From positions 43,681,366 to 43,745,365 of the forward strand of contig CAIIXF020000001.1 of the NCBI GenBank assembly GCA_903813345.2: DNA of 64,000 nt. The letters are read 5' to 3'. This DNA is from Owenia fusiformis. Taxonomy: Eukaryota; Annelida; Polychaeta; Sabellida; Oweniidae. Positions 14,001-29,000 of this stretch are shown in pieces (position 1 is the stretch's first letter; each line of letters begins with the position of its first letter). The position numbers were made by a program, and so were the translations under genes. The notes under the pieces were generated by a model. That model did not search any database, was not told the DNA's origin, and saw only the letters and a program-made list of their open reading frames with translations.

Positions 14001-17000
14001 TGGTACATCTCTGCCTAGGGGGGCCCCATACTTTGGGGACACCCTGTACATGCACAGTTGTACATATATGAATGTTTAGGGTCAAAATAATGTAATGATT
14101 CTTATTTAATGATTCTTGATTCTTTATTTAATGATTCATTTGTTATATCAAATAATATACTTTTATAATTCCCGTTCATTCTTAATTAGTAAAGCTTTCG
14201 CTTTCTTCGCCCACAGAGACATATGGTCATGGTGACTTAGGGCATTTGTATTCTTCACATTGACTTTGAACTTAGCCTGGATGCGCTGAGAATACAATTA
14301 TAATATAATAATTTATTATGTTAAAACGTGATCTTCATTCTATCAGTAGAACAGCTTTCATTTCAAGGAAAATGAAGAAAGGGAAGAATGGGATTCAAGA
14401 AGTACTTCTCTTTAGAGAGATGATGGGGGGAGGGGTGTACAAGTGCTCAAAGCAAGACTAGTGTTTGAGGTGCAAAATACCATCACAGATGGTTTTGATG
14501 TGGGTTGGTTTTGGTTGTTTATATGATTTTATCTACTATGTATAGAAAATGACATTATATGATAACTAGTTCCATATTTCATAGCTTCACTCTCTATAGG
14601 TCACCAGCACAATTATCCTACTGTTCATTTACCCCTTGAATGAGGACACTTAATGGGTTCAAGAAAATAATGATTTGATAATTGTTAGAAAGGTGCTTTT
14701 AGGATAAAGCTACACCTGTAACTATTGATGATACATCAATATTTATTATATAGTTTTATGAAAATTATGTTTCATTTATTGAATCTTTTAAGGACATTTC
14801 TGAATGGAGCACACATAAATGTACTTAGGTGTTGCAAAACCATTTTCCTTGTCATGGTAAACTCATCTTATTCCTTCTTAGTTGCAGGTGTTATGACTAC
14901 CAAAGTTGTTTATTTATTATGTTCATCATACAGGAGTTCCAAAGGAATTCATGACAGTCAAAACAATGAAAAACAAGTGCAAATTTATTAGAAATTTCAA
15001 TTTTAACATGGAAAATATCTCAAAACAACAGGCATTTTTTCTTGTTTCCTTCTGTTAATGAAACCTTTGTCCTGTATGGGTTTCTGGTAGAGCAATACAG
15101 GAAGTAATGTTCCTTGGAAATTCTGTATTAGGAAGCAAATGCCACATCATTCAGTGACAATTTCGGTAAATATATTGTGTTTCAATTATATAATAACTGT
15201 ATTAGGATCTGTCAAATACTTTATATGAAAACCTGAGCAGGCAACATTAAATACCTTACTACCTTGCTAAAAAGGGGTAAACACATTCAAATTGCTTGAA
15301 ATTGCATCTTCAAAATTGAGCTACTATCAGTATATCCTTGAGAAGATTATTCAGCATCAACATTAATTCTGTTATTTCAATGACATTGACATAATCGTAT
15401 GAGGAGGTATATTTTACCCAAAATTTTGCTCATTTACCCGCCTCAACTTATATCAGTAGTACAAGATGATGGAAATATTATTTGACATGCTTAGATTATC
15501 TTAGTAGGTTTGTTGATAAGGAAAAGTGGAATCTTGAAGAGTATGGTCTGGCGTCTCGTAGGTTGATTTTATATATGAGTATGCTCTTTGTGAATTCAGC
15601 TTTTTCTGAACCTAGATTCAAGGTCGCTTATCATGGTTGTACTTATGGCTTGTGTATATTCATAGGAAGAGTGATAAGAGAGAAACTGGAATCAATCATA
15701 TTTTATATGCAACATCTATATATTGTAAATGTACAGCATTACAGTAGGCTTTAGCATTTGTGGGAAAAGTAATTGGTAGGTCTGTGAAAATAATGCTTAC
15801 ATCACCATAATCTGTTACGTCTTTTCATAGGTTAGATTACACTTTTGCTAAATTCATTATACTTGGTGATGTTCTTATGTATTCTAATCTATAATTTCAT
15901 GAATATAGATTGCAATTCTGATGCCATATGAATTAAGGATCAACATGTCTTAAAGTCAAACAAGCCAGCGCTATTCAGTATTCAGTCAGTGCAGAAATAT
16001 GACATTAATGTAGAATGATTTGTTATGTAATAAAATTAGTTTTCTTACAAATGGTGTCTCATTGGTAAATGTTGCATTCAAAGCAAAATATCCCTAAAAT
16101 CAGTGACTCATTTCATTCCTGAGATAATTTCCCATAAGTCATAGGGATGAATATGTAATTGGGATGAATACAAATTCTAACTAAGTGTTTGGGGATATCA
16201 AGATTTTAAAGGCAGAATCTGATCTATAGGGGTGACAAAATTACAAGCAACATGTATAATTGACCTACCAATCCATTCCTTACAATATCAAGTACAATAT
16301 CTCCCAAAAGATTCACAATATGTTATAAATTGATGAAGTTATTAATGATTCAAAGTGCAAAAATGAGTGAAAAATGTTTAAATTCTCCCAAATAATAAGA
16401 ATGGTAACCATTCTTATAAAAAAATAATACCTTATTGTAAAAATCTTTAGTTTTCCTGGAATGAAGTATAAACTTTTGAGATTTTTAGAAAATAGACATG
16501 ACAAGGAATGACATGAGCCAAAAATATTCTAAAATTAAAACAATTTTTTTTTAGCCTGCTCGCTATATCTGATTCTCTCTTTAAGTTCTAAATATTGCAA
16601 TAATAAAACTTGAAAGTACCCTATAGTACTATAACATGTACATGTCTGCATGTCATATTGTGTTTTTCCTGATTTTGAATCATGAGATTCAAAATGATTG
16701 CCCTGATAATCCATGAAATACTTTTCATAAACTTCAATCATAGCTGTATATGAAATGCAGCTCAGTGTTTTATTTGTAACATATTTGTTTTGTATTTGTA
16801 CTGTATTTTTGCTATATTGCAGTGTTGTCCATATCGTGGTTGAAGATGTGGATGAGATGCCTCCAGTGTGGGACACAGAAGACCTGAAGATAATTAAAGT
16901 CACAGAGGGACAAATCATCGACAACATTATGCAGGTGAAAGCACATGATGGTGATCAGTCCCCAGAATATAGTTCCATCTGTGATTTCCAGATCCTTACG

Positions 17001-20000
17001 CCTAATGTTCCATTTACCATCAATAAGCAAGGTGAGTTGAATTAGATTATTCAGATGACATTTAAAAAGCTGATCGGGTTTGTAGTAATGTGATTTTCTC
17101 AGACTACCTCTTCTAACACTTTATAATAGACCATTACACAGTAATATCTTGGCTTGTACTACAATCTGTTCTTTCAATACATATGGAATATATTTTGAAA
17201 TGTTAATCTGCATTTGCAGAATATGATTAGTCTACTGGAGAAGGATTTGATTTTTATGGATTTCTTTATTTATTGCAACTTAGGAATGAGGTCTTAAACA
17301 GATCTTAGATATTCCTCATTAATTGATAAACAAAAATTACTGTGATAAACATTCTCTTTTATGAAGTTGTTTACTTAAATAAACAGTATTTTCACCCGAT
17401 GGTTATAATGATCCAATGCATCGATTTGATAGTGTATCTTAAAATTAAGTACTATTTAGAGGCAATACAGGTTGATAGATTGGTAAATGATATTACTGAC
17501 ATTCTAGTATGCATATCCCTTTCTGTGCCTATGGAAGGTATTAGACATAAAGCTTCAAATGACTTGTTTTTTTCAATTGCTGATCTATGTACCACTCATG
17601 TTCCTTTATAGGCTTCATTCCTTTATAATTAATAGAAAGCTACAGTGCTTCCTGGAACATATTTCATTATCTGAAAACGTGATGGATAACACTTGGAATT
17701 GAGAGATAGATTCAGTCCAAAAACAGGCTATAAAATCCATAATCATTTTCAATCCACATTATATTGAATTGAGTCTAGATTGAATCTAAATGCCTTTCTG
17801 TTGGTACATTATTCTTTTATACAGATTAGCTGCGATTAGCGGTTCTCACAACTGGGGACCCAAATGCCGCTAAAACGAGGGACTCTGTACAATAAAGCAA
17901 TGCATCAACAGAAAGGCATTTTTGTTTTTTTGGTCTTGTTTTTAATGGGACAAGTTTAAAGAAAAATGGTGCAGTATGAGACTTACAATCCTTGATTTTC
18001 AGATACCTGGTAGGTCTAAAATTCAAATTAACAGTTGTAGTTGGTACCACATCTTTATGTATCTTGTAAGAGAAACTCCTGCTGCTATCTAGCTATCTGT
18101 ATTAATTCAACTCATTGTATTAATTGATATCATATCATTATGGGCTTCCATGCTTTACACTGCAAGAATTGATGCTGCCATTATGTAATAACCAAGGCAC
18201 AGTTTTTTGTTTTTAATTGACTTCATAAAGTCTACTTGCGTCCAATATGTCATGATTTTGTCTGGAGTATATCTGAAGAAAGCAATTTTTATTGACAGGT
18301 TAGTCTGCTCTGGTAAACCTTTTGCATCCGACCCCTAATTTGCTTGATAAATATTAGCGAAACAGATTTTTAGATTATATATTTGTTTGAAATGATAACA
18401 GACTTTTTGGCGCTTGTTTTGACTGTTATCGTGAATACTGTATAATGTTAGGCGTCTAACACTGAAACCACAAGGCCTGGAGTTTCATAAAATGGATCGG
18501 CAATTTGAATAAACTTCTATTTGCACATATTTGCATGAATATGACTAAAATAGAATAAACTACATTTAAAGCTGAGTTATTGATTTGTGTTGGGAGTATT
18601 ATGTTCTTCATCAAGAATTGATTCTATAACATCATTCATTAGTGTCTCTGATCAACTATTTCCTTGAATACTAATGAAAATCGTTAATATGAGGTAGCGA
18701 TTTAATGTATACAAATCTGTGTAGAATTCAATCATGTTTTGAACAGAAAATATGACCCAAACTCATCTAGTCAACAATCAAAAGATTAAAGATGTACAAA
18801 TTGATGGAATTGAAATAATCCATAATCCTGGCATTTCTCTATGTTACTATGGTATTACTAGATATCAGACGAGTGGCACCAGTTACATTACTGATTGTCT
18901 GCTTTTGTAAACAGATTGTGTTCATTAATTGATAGAGATAAATTTAGATTATGCAAAACAGATAACAGGTAAAACCCATTCATCTGGTTGAGAACATTAT
19001 GTATCTGTTGAGAACTGATTTCTAATCGATGAATGAGAAAATAATTTGTTAAAATTTCCATTATTACATCCTTCATATCAGTCCTTAGTGAGTTGCTATA
19101 GATTTGTATCCTTGCTAGGGAGTAGGTTTATTGCTGGCATGACTGGAGAGGCAGTTTTAGTAATTATTTTATAGAACATCATTGGTCTTCTAAGTATATC
19201 TTTGCAATGTACGTTTGCTCTACTATATCTGCTGTGTGGTCTCTCTGAACATATATGATTGTCGTCCTATGTTCCAGGTGTTCTTAGTAATACAGAGAAG
19301 TTGGACTATAGCAAGCAGAACACCTACATCCTAGAGGTGAAGGCAGAGGACTGTGGACACAAGCTGTCCGCTCCACTCAGGATTAACATCCAGGTAGAGG
19401 AGCTCTGCAGACCAGGATGGACAGGTATGTTACACAAATAATTAATGAAGAGGGACTATCTGAAGTCATTGGATTTATCCTTGTTTATTATGACACATAA
19501 CTAATAAGGGGAGGAGGAGGTTTACAAGAAGTGTCAGGATTTCTTATAATTTTTGTTGTTTTGTAAAGCCTCACATTTCAGGGGGCTTCTATTATCCTTT
19601 TTTGATCAACCCAACAGATGTAAAGTTGTGTGAAATTTTATATCTTATGAATTTATACCTTATATTTTCAGGATCATTGTACCTCCTTGAAGCAGATTAC
19701 TTCAAAATTGAATGTTATTGGGAAAACTTGCCAATTGTCACTAAATTGAGTATTCATACAAAAAACACCATATCATTATGTTAGATCTCTCATTGTTGTG
19801 AATTCTGACATGAATAGTTTCTATAAAGTGTCTGGATGAATGCTATAAGCTATATAACAATGCATTAGAACTAGACATGGTACTAAACATGTCAATTTTC
19901 GTGAGAAGGGCCATGTTGATTCAGTAAGAACCCCTCTAGAACATTTTCTTTCAGAAAAATTAATTATTTTGGCAAAGTGATATTTTTGAAGAGCTTTGTG

Positions 20001-23000
20001 GTTTGGCATGTTCCTCAAGTAGACCATACATTAAACTTGGCCTGGGGTGCTCTCAAATTAGTTGGTAAGAAGCCATAATTTTGAATACTTCAAGGAATCC
20101 TTGAAAATATATACTTCAGTTCCAAGATAAATTGTGATCCTTAGAGGGAGGTCAGATAGGGAGTCTTGGAAGGAAATTCCAGCATATTAAACTCACACAT
20201 ATTAAGCTGGAATTTCTGTGTTTTATACATTCATCTCCTGCTTATGAATATATCCAATATCCCATTAATTCATCAAAAATGGTTGATTAAAAACCTATTG
20301 TGGCTCATCGATTATGTCTATATGAGACCTGACTGCTGTGTTGATGGTTGAAATTCCCTGTGGATCATGAACCGTGGAGAGATCTAGATCAACACTGAAA
20401 ATAAAATGGTTTATTTCTGCCCTAATTGATGCATGGGAATGTGTGAGCAATTCAATCCTTGATGTCCAATTTGTGCCATCATTATCGCATGTTGAAACTA
20501 TTGCTTTGGTAAATTGTATTGTCGTATTTAATATATTGACGTAAGCCAATTAATGATATGACATTTTGATTTGACAAAAGCCAATAAAGGTTCAGTGTTC
20601 AGAAATATCATGACTTGAATAATAAGGCTCAAACTATTCCATATGTCGAGTATATTTTTAAAGATTTTGCAGTGAATAATTTGATACGTATATAAACTTT
20701 TTTGAATCTTAGAATATTAAGCAAGACTTTCTGATCAGTTTGTGGTAAAATGCAATACTTCACAAGATATTTCATCCAATGAACGTTCTTTCATTAAAAG
20801 CCTTGATTTTCATTCTAAGCAGGGGATTTACAGAGAGCTTAGAAAAAATCCATATAAACACTTGTATTTTTGTAATTCTCTAATGTAGGAGATATTATTT
20901 CAAACATTTGCAACAACTTGATGATATTGAGATAAAATGCCAGCAGGAACAGACTTTGTATCTAGAATAGCAAGTGAAAACATTCATTATTTACATAAAC
21001 CCTAATAACTCTAATGTTCTGATATCTAGGTTGGGTGAATTTCATCCATTTTGATATTCATCACATTTTCTATTTTGCAACTACACTGTATAAAGAACAC
21101 TGATATGAGGATCTGATTTCTCACAATCTGTTACATGAGGTACTAAAATAATATAATATTGCAGTATATGATTTAAGGGGATATTAATAATTGAGTTGTG
21201 AGTAGGTCCTTATGTTGGCCATAACAACATTGTTCTTGCAACATGCTAATCTTGTCTATTTTTATTTTATTACTCATTTGGGGAACATGGATCTCATAAT
21301 AAATAAGATTGATAGCTTTCTATGATGTGGAAATCTACCCACTTCGATATACTGTGGTTTTTACAAAATCATGTACAGTAAAACTTGTCAAGGTGGAACA
21401 CTTTATTTTATTTCTTTATTAGTTCATTTTACATTAAGTCAGTTGGTCTTGGGACTGCGAAAGGTGTCCTAACATAGGTGTTCTACTTCTTAAAGTGTTC
21501 CACTTTTCAGGTTTCACTGTTCCAAGTATAAAAATGTATTTCTATGGTTTTTGATTAACACAAGAAATTTGATATCTTTGAAATCTAAGATTAGACCTCA
21601 CAGACATCGTACATGATGAGAGGCATTGTTAAAATAGTGATAAACAATAAAAACAATACCTAGATCATGATATGACGTCAATCGAGATCTCGGTATATTG
21701 ATAGATAAAGAGAATCGTATCAGACTTATTGTAATTTTAGTACATATGGCTATGATATACAGTCTATTACTGAAAGCTAGTCCACGACATGCTACTTCCA
21801 TGGGTTCAAATCTGAAAAATCAATATAATAAACCCGGATAGCATTTCATAGTTCCTCAGTGCAACCTTCATTACTCATTTCATAGAATTATCACAAAAAG
21901 GCTGGATAATTCCGATTTGTGAGATGTAAATATTGTGTAGGTATGTAAATTTCAGTATATAATACAAACATTTGTCTGGTATAGGCCTTATCCCATGAGG
22001 GCATCTATGTAAATAAAATGGTCGCTTGATATTGATTTCTCAAGAGTAGATTTCCCAGCTGGCTTTCTGAGAATGAAACACTGTCTTGACTCATGCCTCC
22101 TTGCAGTTTCTATCATCATTTATTAGGTTTCTGTTGGTCATTGTTTAGTTACTTAACATGAAAATTAGAAGAACTCTTGGGTCCTCAGGTTAATCAAACA
22201 TACCATTCACTTGGAATATGTGGCTTGAAATGAAGGTTACCATCACCTTTTAGATTAGCAATATGGCAAAGTGTCTTTATTCTCCATGGGGAAATTGAGT
22301 GTGGGTGGGAGGAAGGGAAGTCTTCCTGCTGGACAACATTGATGTTTGAACAACATAGAAATAAATATAGCATAGCAAGATGAGTTAATATCTTATATAT
22401 TTGTTAAAGTTATATATTTGTATTATGTTAATTCTGTCTAAAGTGAACATAGCTGTTGGCAGACTAAGGTGTTCACATTGAGAGGTTTTCACATTTTGAG
22501 TATCTAACAGTAAAATGGCATATGAATAGGTCATTTGTTACATAATTAAATTTTCCATTGTCTGTTTATGACGTCACATAAATGTATACATGCTGTTATA
22601 TTTTGAAAAAGACTAAGGGATATTAGTCGAAAGTCTCAATAAATTAAAAATATCCTCTGAAGTAAAGAATTTGACTTGTTTCTGACATACAGTTGCTGTT
22701 TAACTGAAATATAGCATATTTACTGCAGCTTGCCAAACCATTAGCAAGATAATGACCCTCTTAGGATTAGAGGAATACCCAGACAATCTTGTTAAAATAA
22801 TATTGATCCAATTTAGCAAAATGTTACCCTGAATTACTATCAGCATTAGCCTCTGACTATTACATGTATATATGTGATGTTACCTGTTTCATGCCAGTCT
22901 GAAATGTAGGTTTCATGATAATTTTGGTGGATTTTTGAACTTCTTTTGATTTTGTGAGGAATCATAGATTAGATATAGGCTCAATCAACAAATTATATCT

Positions 23001-26000
23001 AACTTTAAGAGTCTTTACAATTCAATGTTATGCCCTTGCCAAGTGTAGAAACATTGCATTAATATTTGATTATAGTTTATAGTGGAATAACATACATGCA
23101 CATTGTGCCAATATGATCTGCAGCGAGTAAATGTATTGGAGTGTTTTCATTCTATTCATAAGTTGAAGACTTTGGCATACACTTTTAATCTGATATGTTC
23201 CTTGCTAATTTTCGAAGATATAAGTTCATGTACATATAAGCAACAACTCTACTTCAGAACTGGTGCTTGTATTTTGCATGTGGGACTGAGAGAACAAAAC
23301 ATAAACACCTATATGAGTCACTTTATTAGTTTCATACAATATCTGTGTCTGGATTTGCGGTACATACCCACAAATTGATGTAGAGATGCATTATTTAGTG
23401 ACGATTCAACTGACTATAATAATACAATATTGATCAACTAGATAAATAGCTACACTTACTGCTTCTCTATGTTTCTTTGTGCATCTCTATTGATTAGCCA
23501 TACAGGCCATTGATTAATCAACTATGATTCAGTAGTTTCTCTGTTGTTACATTGTCTTTTCACACATGTGTAGGTTGACATTATGAAACCATGTCAGGTT
23601 ATCCCTAGGACAGACATTTATAGTTTCTAGTATAGTTAACTCTGTATATCCGAACACCTTTCTAATGTGAACACTTTAATATAAACATTTTCTCAGTTCT
23701 ATTTTTTGCTTAATCTGCCATAGGCTTCTGTGTTAAAAAACTCAATGTGTGAACACCTGCCGATCAAAACACTTTTGACTGGACCCAGTAGAATTTGAAT
23801 AAGACAGGTTTTATTTATAGTTTTTAACACATGATTTTTTTCATGTTACCGCTTAAGCTACATTGTATAACTGAGCCTCTTAGAGCAGCTGGTCAATGGC
23901 ATTACAATGTTACCAATGTTATGATTGGTGGTATATTTATTGAAAATATCAGCTTGTTTATATTAAAATGTACTTGGTCTGATTGCTTCTTGATTTGGCT
24001 GATAGTAGATTTGATAGAGAAGTTTACCATAAGTCACTCAACATCGTTGTATTCCTCTAAGTATAAGTTAAGTTGTTTCTTGCCGACTTTTACATAAGCT
24101 GCAAAATTTAAAAAATTATGTACATGTATATTCATCTGTTGGGTTAACTTAACTTTGAATTATTTAGGTAATTTACAATTGCCTCCCTTATTTGCAGAAT
24201 TCCAGGACAATCTTAACACAAGTTTAAATAACATGGAAAACTTTGAGGGTCCTCACATATTAGAAGTCATAATGTCAGACAGCCAGTTGGTTGTAATTCC
24301 AATAAAGATAACTCCCTTGCTTCTTTAAAGCATTTGGTGCTTTTAAGCTCACATGGTGGGCTATTGTTATCGCCCACTTGTCTTGTTTAATGTATTTAAT
24401 GCTTTGTTTTACAGGTATCCCAGAGAGAGTGGATTACATCCCAGGCAGTGGTGTTACCCCCCTATTCCCCCAGACTTCACTGAACCTGTGTGGTCAGACT
24501 TGTGAGAAACAGAACGTCAAAGCCTTGCTGAGGCTGCAGACACGACACATTGGCAAGGGGTGTGATAGAGACACATACTCAATCCAGTCACAGAGAAAAC
24601 TATGTGGTAAGGCTTGGCATTTACATTTTTTATATATACATTTACTTTTGAACATTTGATTTTATGATGATCATTTCAAATAGCTTTTCAGATTGATTCT
24701 TGGAAAATATAACTCTTGTATGTTCAATATATAGAAGATAAAGCTTGATTGTGAAGAAGCAAAAGCAAAATAGACATTTCATATTGATCATTATTTATAA
24801 CACTTTTGATACATGAATTATCACGAATATGTAACATGTGATCAATACTCCCTCAATAAATTGGGTTGTACATCTTGATCTATCAAGGTAGTTCACCTAA
24901 ATACAACACTTTTCAAATTACTAATTGAAACAATTCTGAAGGAAGGCTCAGAAATGGTTAAAATATATTTCATGATTTCCAAAGCCTGTTGAAGTGTGTT
25001 ATTGATAGAATATTCAAAGGTCTAACCTTATGTATGTATGTTGTGTATTATCAGGTGCAAGTGATGGTGTAGTAGACCTATTACCATCTCCTCAAATGAG
25101 CCCCTGGAAGGTCAGTCTCCCTTCAGATGACGGAGATGCTTCTGACAGGATCTATGCATTTGATGGCAAATCAAATTTCGAGGAGATTCCTAACAACAAG
25201 GTTGAACATACATTGACTGATAAGTTCACAATTGCAACATGGATGCGACATGAAGATCTAAAAGATGATAGATCACCACATGGCAAAAAGGAGACAATCC
25301 TTTGTAACTCTGACGCTGAAGGTATGATAAGATTTTTTAAATTTCTAATTACCCAACATAGACATTTAAGATGCGAAACAATATATTATTTGCTTTATAT
25401 TATTTTGCAGTATTCTCAATATTCTATAGTTGGTCAAACAGGTTTCTTGAAATGTATGATTGAAAATTATTTTTATCTTGGGTATCTCTAATATCTATAT
25501 CAGTTCAAACACTGGCCTTTCCAGAGCCCTAGTGTTATTAGATGCTATTTGGTAGATTGCTCAATGTCAATGTGACATAGATATTCCCATCCAGGATTAA
25601 TAAATCATAGCAACTCTCAAAATATGAATTCACCAGTTGATTAAAAAATAGCACAGTACTGTCTAATTGACAACTGGATTTATGTTAATAATGAATATTA
25701 ATACATTTCTAGCTATGGACCGTCACCACTACTCTCTGTTTGTGCACAAGTGCCGTCTTGTTTTCCTATTACGTAGAGAGTACACACCTGAGGAATACAA
25801 CACATTCAAACCTGCAGAGTGGAGATGGAACATCCCACAGATATGTGATGGTGATTGGCATCACTATGCCATCTCAGTTGATACTCTACAGAAGGTAAGG
25901 CTATCATTTATAACAATGCTGTTTTACATAAATCGTCAGCTTCTATTCACCAAAAAGAGCGAATTTAGGATCTTTGAAATTTATTTGATGACATTTTGTT

Positions 26001-29000
26001 TTATGATTTGACCTGTTCTCTATTTCCTTTTGCATTATAATTCAAAGATTAAGCCTTATTGTATTCATCGTGATTTCTATCTCCAATTTCATCACATTTG
26101 AAGAACCTCATTCAAATTTTGGCCACTCACATTATTCTACACGTACAGATAGTATCATTTAATTAGCAACTTGGATATTATATCATATCTCATTTGTGAA
26201 TGAATAGTTTCATGTTCCAACTTGTGATAACTAATAGTATGTTGGTATAATATAACTCATCAGGTTTTGGCTCCTACATAGCCCATAATTGATTTCATGA
26301 TTGGGTCATCAATTTTCCAATTTAATGTGTTGCTCTCACACCTTTCAATAGACTTAAAAGCTTGCCAATTACTGTTATTATATAAATTATAATAAAAATA
26401 ATAATTATATCTTCATGTGATATTCTATCTATAACTTGCAACCAACTAACCGATTTGCTGTCTGTTGTATTTATAAATATGATGTATATTTAGTGTTTTG
26501 ACACATTGTATTCAAAGCTATATTCTTATATGTTTAGGTGAAGCTTTTGGTGGATGGTAAAGTGATAGTTTCTCAGAAAAACAACCCAGAGATCATTGAT
26601 GACTGGCCACTTCACAAGACGACAAAGGTCCACAGCACCAAGCTCGTTGTAGGAGCTGCATGGCAAGGTAATGACACTTAATGTTAAGTTTGATGTGAAG
26701 TTGAACCTGTTGAACTAATTTATGCAACATTGCATTTAATTCCTGGAGGGTAAACTTTGATGTGTTCTGATTGAATTCAGTGTTCCTCATCTTTTAAATG
26801 ACTTAATAACTTACATGCTTTGATCGTGGTAAAAAGGGTAATCGACAAGTAGTTGAATTTTTCATGCGTAAGGCTCTTAATTAGGTAACCAAGTCTCATT
26901 GAGACATCAGTCAATGTTCCTAAAAGTCATCACCCTTTATAAAAAATACTCAAGATTTGATGAATGATATCATTTTCTTTAGGCAAAGAGAAGCGAATGG
27001 GCCAGTTCTTTAATGGTTACCTGGCTGGACTTTCCATACTTCGTGGCAAAACAGAGAGTGACAGTGTCATCAAATGTCTCAACAACTGCCAGGAGAAACT
27101 TGACTTCCATGCTATGGATGAGATGGATACAGGAATGGTGAGATCATTCAGAATTTAAGAGCATTTATTCCTATTTGTTCACCAGGAGTAAAAATATTCT
27201 GATTTCAGTTGCCTTGTGCACAATGTAATAATGGTCATATGTTAACATTATTGAATGTACAATTTACAAAATGTGATGGTCTCAGCTGATGTATTGCTTC
27301 TTAAATTACCTTCTCAATTAAACTGGTCTGAAAAATTGGTTGAAAGAATTGTTGAATGATGTGAACATTCGAGCCATAGTCTTTATCTATTGAAAATATA
27401 CAGGGTGGTATTGTATAACATATACAACATAAAGGGTGATCACTGAATAGCGTTCTACATATAATATTGTTGTTATGTTTCAGTCTATAATGTTTGACAG
27501 TGAAATGACTGAGATTACTATTGAAGGAAAGGATGTAAACAAAGTACATAACTTGATGCGTAAAGTTGGATACATGAACTCTCGCCTTTTCCCAACTCCT
27601 GGATTCAGGAACATCAAGCTGGAGACAACTGTCTCGTAAGTATGAAATAAATTATTTGCATTTAATGCAGTAAATACAGAGTATTTTGTTTTTGCCATAA
27701 ACATAATTAGATGTTTATCTTGTGATTTGATTAATTGCATTCTACCCGGAAGCAATATTATTCACTGATATAAAACTACAATTGTAAAATGTAAATTATA
27801 TTGTACAACAATATGTCACCACCACTAGAGGTCTCCAACTTTTTGGTGGCAGCGGTTGGTTTTTGATGGTATGTGTTTGACAGTAGGTTTTTGGCAGTCG
27901 GTGTTTGGTGTCTGGTTATGTGACTTTGTTGAACCTTTCAATGGGTGCTCTTGTATGTAACATCAAAATACTTGTAATGTTGCAATATTTGCTGAATATT
28001 GCAGGTGCCTAGGTGATACCGACATCAAGCTGACTGCTATCGACAGCATGGTTGTTGTACAAGAGGCCCGTAAGCCCACCATCACAATCAGTGGCATCAC
28101 CAGTATTACAGATGAGGAGCTTACCTTCCCACATGGCAAGAGAATCTTCAAGGACATCAACATTGTCAGCAGAGTGAAGGATGATGAGAGCGAGGAGGAG
28201 GAAGAAGACAATGAACTTGGTAAGCTATGTTTTTATCAAAAATATTTTTTACATAGTATATATTATATTCAGATATTGAGTATTCCATGAATTGCATATT
28301 TCTTTCCTATGTGTTCTAGCAACATCAGATTCTTTCCACTGCTTCATTCTCCAACTATGATAATATAAACCTTTCTAGTTCTGATATTTGCAATCCAGAT
28401 TTCTGATGTGCAATACAAAGATACCTGCAGATAGTGCTTACTGTCTAACTCGAAAACATAATAAAAAGAGGCATACTCTATTTTCCTTTAAATTCATACA
28501 TTTCTCTTACACTTGCAGAAACAACTGAGTTTGTATATGACCAACTAGATGCTTGCATGATCAAGGTGGACCCTCCTTTGAAGCAGGGTGTTGAGACACT
28601 TGACTGGCCCAAGATGCTAGTGGCTGACAAGGGAATGTACATCACTACAAGTGATAAAGGCCTCACAATCTCAGGTAAGATCTTGTATGATTATACAAAT
28701 AAACATGTAATATGTCTCATATAGTATGACTCAGTATTGGTTTCAATATTAGATAATAAAATTGAGGTATGCATAATGGCATAGTTTGTGAACGATTTCA
28801 ATGTTGTATTTCATATGCAATCCATTGTAATAAATTCCATGGATATAAATGTATCGCTTCAACTCTGAAATGCTGAATGATGGTCTTCTTAAATTTCTTT
28901 TAGTTCTAGTAGACTGCAATAATTATTATATAAGTTGTGTCATACTTGCAGGCTCTGACAAGATCTACAACTATGAAGATGTTTTGAGACTTGTCCACTA

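Larger units (their letters stand above)
10656..16822 (+). other. Large calsyntenin intron
   Basis: A 6.2-kb intron with donor GTAAGT and acceptor TTGCAG. It holds a G15 tract (12375-12389) and a 642-bp palindromic element (13405-14046). The remaining sequence is AT-rich and shows no coding exon. Confidence 0.7.
19425..24414 (+). other. Calsyntenin intron with degenerate CAGTAAAACC elements
   Basis: A 5-kb intron with donor GTATGT and acceptor TTACAG. It contains a short CAGTAAAACTTG...TTTCACTG element at about 21375-21522, a related degenerate GAACACC-rich element at about 23640-23818, and a solo terminal fragment at 24345-24377. No exon is visible. Confidence 0.6.
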
